Source: Bradyrhizobium sp. WSM1743
GTDB taxonomy: Bacteria > Pseudomonadota > Alphaproteobacteria > Rhizobiales > Xanthobacteraceae
Reading direction: 5' to 3'
DNA: 64,000 nt
Assembly (NCBI RefSeq): GCF_000473065.1
Contig: NZ_AXAZ01000002.1
Coordinates: 302,588-366,587 of the forward strand
A model generated the notes under the pieces. It was given only the letters and a program-made list of their open reading frames with translations. It was not told where the DNA came from and did not search any database. Positions 25,768 through 34,962 of the stretch are shown here, piece after piece (position 1 is the first letter of the stretch; every line of letters starts with the position of its first letter). The position numbers and the translations under genes were made by a program.

Positions 25768-28700
25768 ATGGCGTTGTCGGACATTGCATCCGGAGCGGAA
25801 GCGGGATCAGCCGGCACGACGGCCGAAACCAGGATATTCGCGCATATCGGCGGCCTTCTCGAATTTTACGCCCGCACGACACCGGCGGCGCCCGCACTCC
25901 TCGCCCCTGGCAGGCCGGTCCTCAACTATGGCGCGCTGGACGGATCGATCCGGCAACTGGCCCGTACCTTGCGTGAACTCGGCATCGGCCCCGCAGACCG
26001 CATCGCGGTTGCCCTGCCGCGCGGCGCCGACAATGCGCTGGCATTGATCGCGGTCGCCTCAACCTGCGCCTGCGTCCCCGTCAATCCCGATCTGACCGCG
26101 GACGAGCTGCAACGCTATTTCAGCGAACTGACGTTGACGGCGCTCGTGACCCGCGCCGACATGAACTCGGCGAGCCGCGACGTCGCCAGGGCACTCGATA
26201 TCGCGGCGATCGATTTCGTGCCGGGACCGGCCAACGATCTCGGTGGCTGCGCGTTCATCGCGCCGACGATCGGGCCGGCGAATGCCAGCGACGGCACGCA
26301 CGGCGACGACAATGCGTTCATCCTGTTGACGTCGGGCACGGCGGCGCGGCCGAAGATGGTGCCGCTGACCCATCGCAATGTCTGCCTGTCCGCTTACAAT
26401 GCCGGCCATGTGCTGTCGCTCAATTCGCACGATCGCCTGCTCAACGTCCTCCCGCTGTTTCATGCCCATGGCTTGATCTCCGGTCTTCTCACCGCGCTGG
26501 CAGCGGGCTCCAGCGTGATCTGCACCGACGGTTTCGACGCATCCTCCTTCTTTGGCTGGATGCGGGAGCTGCAACCGACCTGGTACACCGCGGTGCCGAC
26601 CATTCATCGCGCCCTGCTGACCGCAGCGGAAGCGAACCCGGACCGCGCCCGACCGTCGTCGCTGCGCGTGATCCGCTCGGCCTCGGCCTCGCTCGCGCCG
26701 GCGATCCTCGAAGGGCTGGAGGCGACGTTCGGCGTTCCCGTGCTCGAGACCTACGGGATGACGGAGGCGGCCTCGCAGATCGCGGCCAATCCATTCGAGC
26801 TGCGCAAAGTCAGATCGGTCGGCCGCGCCGCCGGCCCGGAGATCGCGATCATGGACGAGACGGGCCGCACGCTCGCAAGCGGCACGCATGGCGAGATCAT
26901 GCTGCGCGGGCCGAACATGAGCCGCGGCTACTATAACGACGATGCGGCGACGCAGGCCGCATTCCGCAACGGCTGGTTCCGGACCGGCGACCTCGGCTAT
27001 CTCGATGCCGACGGCTATCTCTTCATCGTCGGACGTATCAAGGACGTCATCAACCGCGGCGGGCAGAAGATCTCGCCACTGGAGGTGGAAGAGGTCCTGC
27101 TCAGCCATCCCGCCGTGCTCGAGGCCGGCGTGTTCGCCGTTCCGCACGAAAAGCTCGGCGAGAACGTCGCCGCCGTCGTAGTGTTGCGGCCGAATTCCGA
27201 GGCGACCTCCGACCAGTTGCGCCAGTTCGCGCGAAAGCGACTTGCAGCCTACAAGATACCGAGCCTGATCCGCAGCGTGGCGGCGCTGCCGAAAGGCGCC
27301 AGCGGCAAGGTCAAGCGTAACGCGCTAGCCGGGTTGATCGCGGAGACGGCGGATGCCGGCGAGACGCGACTGCCGCGCAACGCGCTGGAGACGCAGCTCG
27401 CCGAGATCTGGGCCGGCCTCCTGGAGCTGCCGCAGGTCGGCGTCGACCAGGATGTCTTCGCGCTCGGTGCGGACTCGCTCGCGGTGACTCAGATGCGCTC
27501 GCGCCTGCGCGAACGCTTCAATGTCGACTTCTCGTTCGAGGACATCTTCGATTGTTCCACGGTCACAGCGCTTGCGGCCCGGATTGAGACCGCCGCAAGC
27601 CGGCGCGCGACGGCGCTGCCGGCCTGGCGCCGCGCTGCGGGCACGGACGCACCGCTGTCGTTCCAGCAGCAGCGGATGTACGTGCTCTCGCGGCTCGACC
27701 CGACCCGCTACAATTACAATGTCGTCGAAGTCGCGCTCCTCGATGGCGCGGTCGACGCTGCCGCGCTGTCTGCGAGCCTCACTGCGATCTGCACGCGCCA
27801 TGAGGCGCTACGCTCGATCTTCATCGAACCCCAGGGCGAGCCGGCACAGCTTGTGCTGTCATCGCCGCCGCGCTTCGAGCGCATCAAGCTCAAGCCCTGC
27901 CCTGCGGAGAAGCGGCCCGCGGTTGTCAGGCGCGAGGCGCTCAAGCTCGCGCAACATCCGTTCGATCTGGCCCGCGAGCCGCCGCTGAAGGTCTCGCTGC
28001 TGTCGTTCGACAAGAACAGCCATGCGCTGGTGATCAACGTCCATCACCTCGTCACCGACGGCTGGTCGCAACGGCTGTTCTGGGAAGAGCTCGCCATCCA
28101 ATACGCCGCGGCGCGCAAGAAGCACCCGGCCACACTGCCTGCGCCTGCCTTCCAGTATCGCGACTTTGCGCTCTGGCAGCAGAGCTGGGCGCAGACGCCG
28201 GCGGCGAAGGACCAGCTCGACTATTGGAGAGCCCAGCTCGACGGCGTCACCACGCTGCCGCTACGGACCGACAGGCCACGGCTGGAGGTCTGGAGCGGTC
28301 ACGGCGCGCGCCATTATCTCGAATTCTCCAAAACGCTCTCGGGCCAACTGCGCGCGCTGAGCCAGAACCAGGGCGTCACGCCCTTCATGACGCTGCTCGC
28401 CGCCTTCCAGTGCCTGTTGTTCCGCCATACCTCGCATGAGGATGTCGCCACCGGCTCGCTGATCGCCAACCGCAATCAGATCGAGAGCGAGCGCCTGATC
28501 GGGCTGTTCGCCAACACTCTGATCCTGCGCAACGATTTCAGCGGCGATCCGAGCTTCGGCGAGATGTTGCGGCGGGTGCGGCAGGTCACGCTCGATGCCT
28601 ATCGCAACCAGGACCTCCCGATCGAGGAGGTGTTGCGCGCGCTCCAGATCGCGCGCCGCAGCGACGGTAATCCGCTGATCCGGATCATGTTCATCCTCCA

Positions 28701-31700
28701 GAACGCCTCGATCGAGGCGGCACGCTTCCCGGGCCTGTCGACGCGGCGGCTGGAAGTCGATCCCAAGGTGGCGCGCTTCGACATCACGCTCGAACTGGTC
28801 GAGGCCGATGGCCGTTTCACCGGCTTCTTCGAATACGCCACCGACCTGTTCGACGCGGCGACGATCGAAGACATGGCCGGCCAGTTCAAGACGCTGCTCA
28901 AGGCCGTCATCGCCGATCCGGAGCAGCGGATCTCGCGCCTGCCGCTCCTGACCGAGGCCGAACGCCAACGGCTGCTGGCAAAAGGCCGGGGCGTGCCGGC
29001 CAATTTCACCACACGCGGCAATTTGAGCGAACGCTTCGACCGCCAGGCGAAGAAGACACCGGACGTCGTTGCGGTGTCGGACGGCCGCGCGTCCCTGAGC
29101 TATCGCGAGCTGGCGCGCCGCAGCCAGGCGGCCGCACGCTGGCTGGCAAGCGAGGGTGTCGGCGCTGAGAGCGTCGTCGCCTTGCTCGCGGAGCGCGGGC
29201 CCGACCTGCTGGCTGCGATGATTGCGGTGCAGCGCGTCGGCGCGGCCTTCCTCAATCTCGATCCCGACCAGCCGCCGGCAAGGCTCACGACCATCCTCGG
29301 ATCGAGCTGCGCCCGCCTGCTGCTGACCGGGCGGGCCCAGTCCGCCATGGCCGAGGCCCTGCTCGAGCCGCTGGTCGAGCGCATCCAGGTGGCCAGGCTC
29401 GAAGACGCGATCGCGCCGGGGGCGAACGAGTCGGCCCGCGCGCTGCGGCGCGCCGCCTCGAGCCTCGCTTATCTCGTCTATACGTCCGGCTCCTCCGGCA
29501 CGCCGAAGGGCGTCATGATCGAGCAGCGCGGCCTGTCGAACCATCTGGCCTCGCTCATCTCCGAGCTCGGGCTCTCAGCCAGGGATGTGATCGCGCAAAC
29601 CGCGCCGCAGAGCTTTGTCATCTCGGTCTGGCAATTCCTCGCCGGGCCGATGGTCGGCGCGCGCGTCCATGTCTGTGGCAACGCGATCGTGCAGGACCCG
29701 ATCCTGCTGGCGCGGGAGATCGAGCGCGAGGGCATCACGGTGCTCGAGATCGTGCCTTCGCTGCTGCGCGTCATTCTCGATCGTATGGACGAGGCGCCGA
29801 TGCTTAGCGCCTTCTCCAAATTGCGGCTGCTGATCTCGACCGGAGAGCCGTTGCCCGTCGATCTCTGCCGCGCTTGGTTCGCCCGCTGTCCGAAAGTGCC
29901 GCTGATCAATGCCTATGGCGCATCGGAATGCTCCGACGACGTCTCCCTGCATCGCCTGACCAAGGCGCCGGCGATTGCGGCGGGCAACGTTCCGGTCGGC
30001 GCGCCGCTGCCGAACACCCAGCTCTACGTGCTCGACGCAAACCTCCAGCCGCAACCGATCGGCGTGGCCGGCGAGCTCTGCATCGGCGGCGCCGGAATCG
30101 GCCGCGGCTACGTCAACGACCCCGCGCAAAGCCGGCAGCGCTTCCTGCCCGATCCGTTCTCGCGCCAGGCAGGCAGCCGCCTCTACCGGACTGGCGATCT
30201 TGCCCGGCGCCGCGCTGACGGGACCATCGAATGCCTCGGCCGCGCCGACCAGCAGGTCAAGGTCCGCGGCTATCGGATCGAGCTCAAGGAGATCGAGAAC
30301 GCGCTGGCCGAGCATCCAAACGTGCGCGCCGGCATCGTCGAGCCGCGCCGCGAGGCGAGCGGCGATATCAGGCTGATCGCCCATATCGTCGCCAAGCCCG
30401 GCAGCCGGAGCAGCGCCAGCGAGCTGCGCGAGTTCCTGAAAGCCAGGCTGCCGGCCCACGCCATCCCGTCCGCCTTCCTGTTCCTGGATCAGGTGCCGCT
30501 CAACGCCCATGGCAAGATCGACCGATCCGCGCTGCTGGCGCCAACTCAGCCGGAAACGCCCGGGCCGGATGCGGCCGTGCCGGCGCGGCGCTTCACCGAA
30601 AAGGTGCTCTCCGACATCTGGATCGACCTGCTGAAGGTCGAGAGCATCGGTGTCACCGACAATTTCTTCGATCTCGGCGGCCATTCGCTGCTGGCTGGCC
30701 AGGCGATGGCGCGCGTTGCCCGCGCGCTCGGCGTGTCGTTGCCGATCAAGACCATCTTCGAGGCACCGACGATCGAAGCGCTCGCGCGCCGGGTCGACGA
30801 GGCCGTGGCGGCGAAGCCGCACAAGACTGCCGCAAGCATGCCGCGATTGGCTGCAGGCGGACCTCCTGCGCTTTCCATCGCGCAGGACCAGATGCTGCGG
30901 ATCGAGCGGAAGCTGCCGGAGCTGCCGCTGTTCAACCTGCCGTTCGCCTTCCGCCTGCAGGGCCCGCTCGATTCGGCCGCCTTGGCAAGGGCGATCGATG
31001 ATGTCGTTCGCCGGCACGAATCGCTACGCACCGCGTTCGGCTGGAACGGCGATGAGCCCAAACGCCGCATCGTCGCGCCGCGCACCCTCGGCCGAATCAT
31101 GACGGTCGAGACGATCGGCGACGGTCATCCCCATAACAACAAGCGGCGCAAGGCGCTCGAACTCAGGAAGATCAATCTCCTGATCCAGCGGGAGACCTAC
31201 ACCGCGATCGACATCACGCGCGCGCCGCTGTTGCGCGCCCGGCTGTTGCGGCTCCATGACGATGATCATGTCCTGCTGCTGACGCTGCATCACGCCATTG
31301 TCGACGGCTGGTCGATCGGCGTGCTGTTCGAGGAATTGTCGAGCCGCTATGCGGCGCTGGCTGGATATCCGTCGGTGCCGCTACTGAGCCCGCCGCCGGC
31401 CTTTTCGGATGTCGCACGCTGGCAGCGCTGGTGGTGCGGCACCGACGCCGCGCGCCGCCAGGCTGCCGACTGGACCGAGAATCTGCGCGGAGCGGGCCCC
31501 GTCTTCGACGGCGAATCAAGCCCGGGCGCGTCCACCGGGCACCATCCGATCAGCCTCGAGCGCGAGCTGATCAGCCGGCTGACGGCGTTCGCCGGTCAGC
31601 ACAATTGCACGCTGTTCATGTGCCTGCTCACCGGTCTGAAGGCCATGCTGCTGGCCCGGACGGGCCGAACCGACATCGCGATCGCGACCGCCATGGCCAA

Positions 31701-32211
31701 TCGTGCCCACCCGGACACCGACCGAATCATCGGCCCGTTCGAGAACACGGTGATCGTCCGCACGAGGATCACGCCGGATCTGTCGTTCGCGCAGGCCTTG
31801 GCGCTGATACGCCAGAGCGTGCTCGATGCGCATGCGCGGCAAGAGCTGCCGTTCAACATCCTGGCCGATCATCTGGAGCAGGAGGGGATCGATCCGGCCT
31901 CGCTGCTCCAGGTCTATTTCACGCTGCAGAATCCGCTGCGCCAGCCGCTCGAGCTCCCGGATATCGCGACAGGATCGATCGGCAACATCGCGCGCGAGGG
32001 CCAGCCGGTGCTGCCGATCGACCAGACCTGGCTGTCGCTGATGCTCAAGGAGCGCCCGACCGGCATCACCGGCTCGTGCAATTACAAGCGCGAATTGCTC
32101 GAGGACCGGATGGTCGGCGAGTGGATGGAGGACCTCGTCGCGCTGCTGACGGCGGCCGTCGCCCAACCCAATGCACCGCTCGGCCGGTTACTCGCGCGCA
32201 GGGCGGCCTGA
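25768..32211 (+). CDS. Non-ribosomal peptide synthetase, A-T-C-A-T-C, no thioesterase
   Basis: 2147 residues. A1 (about 25-510) resembles acyl-CoA synthetases (ILLTSGTAARPKMVPLTHRN; RTGDLGYLDADGYLFIVGRI) and is probably an acyl or aryl acid loader. T1 has LGADSLA with Ser570. C1 (about 625-1065) has active-site HHLVTDG at 759-765. A2 (about 1085-1590) is a typical NRPS adenylation domain (LVYTSGSSGTPKGVM, NAYGASE, YRTGDLARRRADG, NAHGKIDR), but reads FVIS at 1283-1286 where most have FDxS. T2 has LGGHSLL with Ser1640. C2 (about 1695-2140) has HHAIVDG at 1841-1847. It ends with C2, so the acyl-aminoacyl chain must be passed to a separate amine, peptide or carrier. A phosphopantetheinyl transferase lies downstream. 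The product is unknown. Confidence 0.93.
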   Translation: MALSDIASGAEAGSAGTTAETRIFAHIGGLLEFYARTTPAAPALLAPGRPVLNYGALDGSIRQLARTLRELGIGPADRIAVALPRGADNALALIAVASTCACVPVNPDLTADELQRYFSELTLTALVTRADMNSASRDVARALDIAAIDFVPGPANDLGGCAFIAPTIGPANASDGTHGDDNAFILLTSGTAARPKMVPLTHRNVCLSAYNAGHVLSLNSHDRLLNVLPLFHAHGLISGLLTALAAGSSVICTDGFDASSFFGWMRELQPTWYTAVPTIHRALLTAAEANPDRARPSSLRVIRSASASLAPAILEGLEATFGVPVLETYGMTEAASQIAANPFELRKVRSVGRAAGPEIAIMDETGRTLASGTHGEIMLRGPNMSRGYYNDDAATQAAFRNGWFRTGDLGYLDADGYLFIVGRIKDVINRGGQKISPLEVEEVLLSHPAVLEAGVFAVPHEKLGENVAAVVVLRPNSEATSDQLRQFARKRLAAYKIPSLIRSVAALPKGASGKVKRNALAGLIAETADAGETRLPRNALETQLAEIWAGLLELPQVGVDQDVFALGADSLAVTQMRSRLRERFNVDFSFEDIFDCSTVTALAARIETAASRRATALPAWRRAAGTDAPLSFQQQRMYVLSRLDPTRYNYNVVEVALLDGAVDAAALSASLTAICTRHEALRSIFIEPQGEPAQLVLSSPPRFERIKLKPCPAEKRPAVVRREALKLAQHPFDLAREPPLKVSLLSFDKNSHALVINVHHLVTDGWSQRLFWEELAIQYAAARKKHPATLPAPAFQYRDFALWQQSWAQTPAAKDQLDYWRAQLDGVTTLPLRTDRPRLEVWSGHGARHYLEFSKTLSGQLRALSQNQGVTPFMTLLAAFQCLLFRHTSHEDVATGSLIANRNQIESERLIGLFANTLILRNDFSGDPSFGEMLRRVRQVTLDAYRNQDLPIEEVLRALQIARRSDGNPLIRIMFILQNASIEAARFPGLSTRRLEVDPKVARFDITLELVEADGRFTGFFEYATDLFDAATIEDMAGQFKTLLKAVIADPEQRISRLPLLTEAERQRLLAKGRGVPANFTTRGNLSERFDRQAKKTPDVVAVSDGRASLSYRELARRSQAAARWLASEGVGAESVVALLAERGPDLLAAMIAVQRVGAAFLNLDPDQPPARLTTILGSSCARLLLTGRAQSAMAEALLEPLVERIQVARLEDAIAPGANESARALRRAASSLAYLVYTSGSSGTPKGVMIEQRGLSNHLASLISELGLSARDVIAQTAPQSFVISVWQFLAGPMVGARVHVCGNAIVQDPILLAREIEREGITVLEIVPSLLRVILDRMDEAPMLSAFSKLRLLISTGEPLPVDLCRAWFARCPKVPLINAYGASECSDDVSLHRLTKAPAIAAGNVPVGAPLPNTQLYVLDANLQPQPIGVAGELCIGGAGIGRGYVNDPAQSRQRFLPDPFSRQAGSRLYRTGDLARRRADGTIECLGRADQQVKVRGYRIELKEIENALAEHPNVRAGIVEPRREASGDIRLIAHIVAKPGSRSSASELREFLKARLPAHAIPSAFLFLDQVPLNAHGKIDRSALLAPTQPETPGPDAAVPARRFTEKVLSDIWIDLLKVESIGVTDNFFDLGGHSLLAGQAMARVARALGVSLPIKTIFEAPTIEALARRVDEAVAAKPHKTAASMPRLAAGGPPALSIAQDQMLRIERKLPELPLFNLPFAFRLQGPLDSAALARAIDDVVRRHESLRTAFGWNGDEPKRRIVAPRTLGRIMTVETIGDGHPHNNKRRKALELRKINLLIQRETYTAIDITRAPLLRARLLRLHDDDHVLLLTLHHAIVDGWSIGVLFEELSSRYAALAGYPSVPLLSPPPAFSDVARWQRWWCGTDAARRQAADWTENLRGAGPVFDGESSPGASTGHHPISLERELISRLTAFAGQHNCTLFMCLLTGLKAMLLARTGRTDIAIATAMANRAHPDTDRIIGPFENTVIVRTRITPDLSFAQALALIRQSVLDAHARQELPFNILADHLEQEGIDPASLLQVYFTLQNPLRQPLELPDIATGSIGNIAREGQPVLPIDQTWLSLMLKERPTGITGSCNYKRELLEDRMVGEWMEDLVALLTAAVAQPNAPLGRLLARRAA

Positions 32212-32261
32212 AGCGGGTTACATCCGGACGAGTACGGATTCACGCGCCAAAGCTGTGAATG

Positions 32262-32279
32262 ATCAAGTTGCATCTTGAT
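32262..32279. promoter_or_regulatory. Small AT-rich inverted repeat between NRPS and microprotein gene
   Basis: ATCAAG, 6-nt spacer, CTTGAT in an AT-rich stretch, about 70 bases before the microprotein start. It could be an operator or part of a promoter. The stem is too weak for a convincing terminator. Confidence 0.3.
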
Positions 32280-32350
32280 TATTTGGCGTCACCGCGCAAG
32301 ATTATTCCCGCGTTTTGATTTGGACGATTATTTTCAACCGGGGGAGTGTT

Positions 32351-32521
32351 ATGGGTTTCATCAAATTTACCAAGGGCACCTCGCTGAGCGACAAGGACCG
32401 CAAGGCCCTGCAGAAGTTGCTGACCGAAGAGAAGAAGAAGCTCCAGTCCGCGCTGAAGGACGTCGACGCCAGCCTTTCGATGCTGGGTGCGTCGAAGAAG
32501 GCCAAGAAGAAAAAGAAGTAA
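32351..32521 (+). CDS. Lysine-tailed microprotein in the NRPS cluster, 56 residues
   Basis: A short soluble protein beginning MGFIKFTKGTSLSDKDRKAL, with an amphipathic helical middle (LLTEEKKKLQSALKDVDASL) and a tail of almost pure lysine (ASKKAKKKKK). A strong GGGGGAG ribosome site lies five bases before ATG 32351, so it is well translated. It has no signal peptide or cysteines. It lies between the NRPS and its likely activating enzyme. It could be a nucleic-acid-binding or ribosome-associated protein, or a lysine-side-chain acceptor for the NRPS terminal condensation domain; the latter is speculation. No family recognised. Confidence 0.8.
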   Translation: MGFIKFTKGTSLSDKDRKALQKLLTEEKKKLQSALKDVDASLSMLGASKKAKKKKK

Positions 32522-32767
32522 AATTCGTCGGCCGGGACGCCGCACGAATTTCCAGCCTTCAACTTTCGAGCTTCAGTTTTCGGAATTGGGCCGCTCGCTC
32601 GTCGAGTTGGGGTCTCGCACAAGCTTGAGCCTGTAAACCGGCCTGCAAATCGACAAGAATTCGCCCGGGTGGACCGTTAGCAAAGGTCCTCTTGGTTGAT
32701 TCCTGTTCAGCTGATTCTTCCGTCGGGACCGGGGATTTGGCCTCGCCTGACGCCATGGGCCCAATTG

Positions 32768-33499
32768 ATGGCAGACGACAGAATTGAACTCTTTGTCGGG
32801 CTGATCGAGACCATCGACGCGCCGGGCGCGGTCGAGGCATGCCGACGCCTGCTCTCGGTCGACGAACGGGCCCGGGCCGATCGCTTCATGTTCGAGCGGC
32901 ATCGGCGGCAGTACATCTTCGCACATGCCATGTTGCGCCTGGCGCTGTCGCAGGTCGCCTCCAACGTCGCGCCCTCCGACTGGTCGTTTGGCGCGGGCCG
33001 CTATGGGCGACCGTTCGTCGCAGCGCCCGTCATCTCGGCCGCGCTGCATTTCAGCCTGTCGCATGCCGACGGCTGCGTCGCCTGCGTGGTGTCGCGGCAT
33101 GAGGCCGTCGGGGTCGACGTCGAAACCGTGTCACGGCGTGTCGCCCCGCTGTCCACCGCGCATCGTTTCTTTGCGCCGGAGGAGGTCGAAACGCTGCGCG
33201 GACTGCCGGAGCCCGCGGCGATCGAGCGCTTCTTCGACTATTGGACGCTCAAGGAGGCCTATCTGAAGGCCAGGGGCTTCGGGCTCAATTTGCCGCTCGA
33301 CGCCTTCGCGATGCAGGTGTCACGCGAGGCGATCGAGATCAGCTTCAAGCCCGGCATTGCCGACGATCCGGACGGCTGGCGCTTCTCGCTGTGCTCGCCA
33401 TCGCCCTCGCATCGCCTCGCGATTGCCGATGGCTCGGGTGCGGACGGCGGCCTTCCCATCAGCCGCCATGCCTGGCCGCTCCAGGAAGCGGCTGAATGA
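32768..33499 (+). CDS. 4'-phosphopantetheinyl transferase, Sfp type
   Basis: 243 residues with the Sfp-superfamily motifs: FSLSHADGCVACVVS, VGVDVETVSRRV (magnesium-binding Asp and Glu) and FFDYWTLKEAYLKARGFGL (WxxKEAxxK). It should transfer phosphopantetheine from CoA to the conserved serines of T1 and T2 in the NRPS. ATG 32768 is preferred to the in-frame upstream 32696 because the extra residues do not look like protein. Position near the NRPS on the same strand supports a dedicated role, though it could also serve other carriers. Confidence 0.92.
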   Translation: MADDRIELFVGLIETIDAPGAVEACRRLLSVDERARADRFMFERHRRQYIFAHAMLRLALSQVASNVAPSDWSFGAGRYGRPFVAAPVISAALHFSLSHADGCVACVVSRHEAVGVDVETVSRRVAPLSTAHRFFAPEEVETLRGLPEPAAIERFFDYWTLKEAYLKARGFGLNLPLDAFAMQVSREAIEISFKPGIADDPDGWRFSLCSPSPSHRLAIADGSGADGGLPISRHAWPLQEAAE

Positions 33500-33810
33500 C
33501 GCCGGCTCGTGTCCGCAAGGCGCTTGCGCCGAGTGGGATGTTTTTGAGTCTTTCTCCCTCTCCCCCGATTGCGGCAGGCCGATCGCATATCGCTCTTGGC
33601 TGCAGCCGCGCGCACGCCTCGTCCTTCGAGACGACCGCTTCCAGCGGTCTCCTCAGGATGAGGCTAAGCAGCACTGTGCTCCTTGAGACTGCAGCCAAGC
33701 ACTCCGTCCTCATCCTGAGGAGCCCGCCTCAAGCGGGCGTCTAAGGATGGCCGCGGGGAAGGCTCTCAACTGCGATAGCCCTGCCACAAGCGGGGAGAGG
33801 CGAAGAGATC
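33500..33810. other. Gene-free stretch holding a dispersed repeat
   Basis: About 311 bases between the transferase and the convergent deacetylase gene. No gene is supported. Most of it is the inverted-end repeat at 33621-33747. Confidence 0.6.
33621..33747. repeat. Palindromic dispersed repeat with inverted ends
   Basis: The left end GTCCTTCGAGACGACCGCTT with CCTCAGGATGAGG is mirrored on the right by CCTCATCCTGAGGAGCCCGC with GCGTCTAAGGA. Two internal hairpins (CGCTTCCAGCG; CCCGCCTCAAGCGGG) lie near the ends. This is typical of short intergenic repeats in Bradyrhizobium. Confidence 0.7.
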
Positions 33811-34836
33811 TCACCGCGCTTCTTCGAAGCCCGCCAGCACAGAGGTCAGGTTGCCGCCGAGGATGTCCGAGAGATAGCCGCCTTCCTGCACGAACACGGT
33901 CGGCAGGCCCATCTTCGCGATGGCCTGGCCGATGCGGCGGAAGCCGGGCGTGGTGACGGCCAATCCCTTCAGCGGATCGTGCTCGGAGGCATCGAGGCCG
34001 AGCGCGATGACGAGGGCTCCGGGCGCGAAGGATTCGATCGCCTTGCGCGCGAGATCCAGCGCCTGCATGTAGCCGTCATCGCCGGTGCCGATGGGAAGCG
34101 GAATGTTGAGATTGGTGCCGAGGCCCGGCCCTTCGCCGCGCTCATGCGCATAGCCCCACACGAACGGATAATAGGCGGTCGGATCGGCATGGATCGAGAT
34201 CGTGTAGACGTCGGGCTGTGCGTAGAAGATGCCCTGCGTGCCGTTGCCGTGGTGGACGTCGACGTCGAGGATCACGACGCGCTCGTGCTTCTGCCGCAGA
34301 TGCGCGGCTGCGATCGCGCTGTTGTTGAGGAAGCAGAAGCCGCCGGCCATGTCGCGATAGGCGTGATGGCCGGGCGGACGGCAGAGCGCATAAGTGGCAT
34401 CCTCGCCGTCCATCACCATCTGCGCGGCGGTCACTGCAACGTCGGTCGCGGCGCAGGCCGCAGCCCAGGTGCCAGGACCAATCGGCGCTGCGGTATCGGC
34501 GGTGTGCCAGCCGAGCTTGCCGACGATATGGGTCGGATAGGTCGCGGCATGGCGCACCGGGTGGATGTTGCCGATCATCTCCGGGCCGGAATCGCCGAGC
34601 GTGGTCCAGGCGTCCCAGGCTTCGCTCAGGAATGTCAGGTATTCCGGACTGTGAATGCGTGCGCGCGGCCCCTGGCCGAACTTGGCCGGCTCGACCAGTT
34701 GATGCTTACCATCCTTCAATCCCTTGAGCAGGCGGTCGGCGCGCTCGGGCTGCTCGGTGGTGCGCTTGACGACACCGCGAACCAGGAAGAATTGCGGATC
34801 ATGGCTGCGGTGCAGCTCAGTATGGACGGCTTTCAC
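33811..34836 (-). CDS. Histone-deacetylase-family acetylpolyamine amidohydrolase
   Basis: 341 residues of the HDAC/AcuC/AphA superfamily. Key blocks are CRPPGHHAYRDMAGGFCFLN (active-site His pair and backbone), VVILDVDVHHGNGTQGIFYA (zinc-binding Asp and His) and LVIALGLDASEHDPLKGLAV (second zinc Asp). The N-terminus (VHTELHRSHDPQFFLVRGVV) is that of the class that includes acetylpolyamine deacetylases. It should remove acetyl groups from polyamines or a related amide in the cytoplasm. The catabolic genes 4 to 14 kb downstream could consume the free amines. Substrate is inferred from subfamily resemblance. Confidence 0.88.
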   Translation of the reverse strand: MKAVHTELHRSHDPQFFLVRGVVKRTTEQPERADRLLKGLKDGKHQLVEPAKFGQGPRARIHSPEYLTFLSEAWDAWTTLGDSGPEMIGNIHPVRHAATYPTHIVGKLGWHTADTAAPIGPGTWAAACAATDVAVTAAQMVMDGEDATYALCRPPGHHAYRDMAGGFCFLNNSAIAAAHLRQKHERVVILDVDVHHGNGTQGIFYAQPDVYTISIHADPTAYYPFVWGYAHERGEGPGLGTNLNIPLPIGTGDDGYMQALDLARKAIESFAPGALVIALGLDASEHDPLKGLAVTTPGFRRIGQAIAKMGLPTVFVQEGGYLSDILGGNLTSVLAGFEEAR

Positions 34837-34962
34837 TCAACACTCCGTGGTCGCAGGTTCTCTTGACGTGCCACGAAAGTCTTGATCTCCGCGGCGGCGA
34901 GATGCAAGCAAGAAGAATGCCGCACCCGTGCGCGCGGCTCTGGATCGGAAGCAGATCATGCT

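Noticed and set aside
28261..29544. Open frame of 427 codons on the minus strand
   Set aside because: Antisense to the NRPS; no ribosome site or domain.
32262..32279. Inverted repeat as a terminator of the NRPS gene
   Set aside because: Six-base AT-rich stem without a following T run; kept only as a possible regulatory site.
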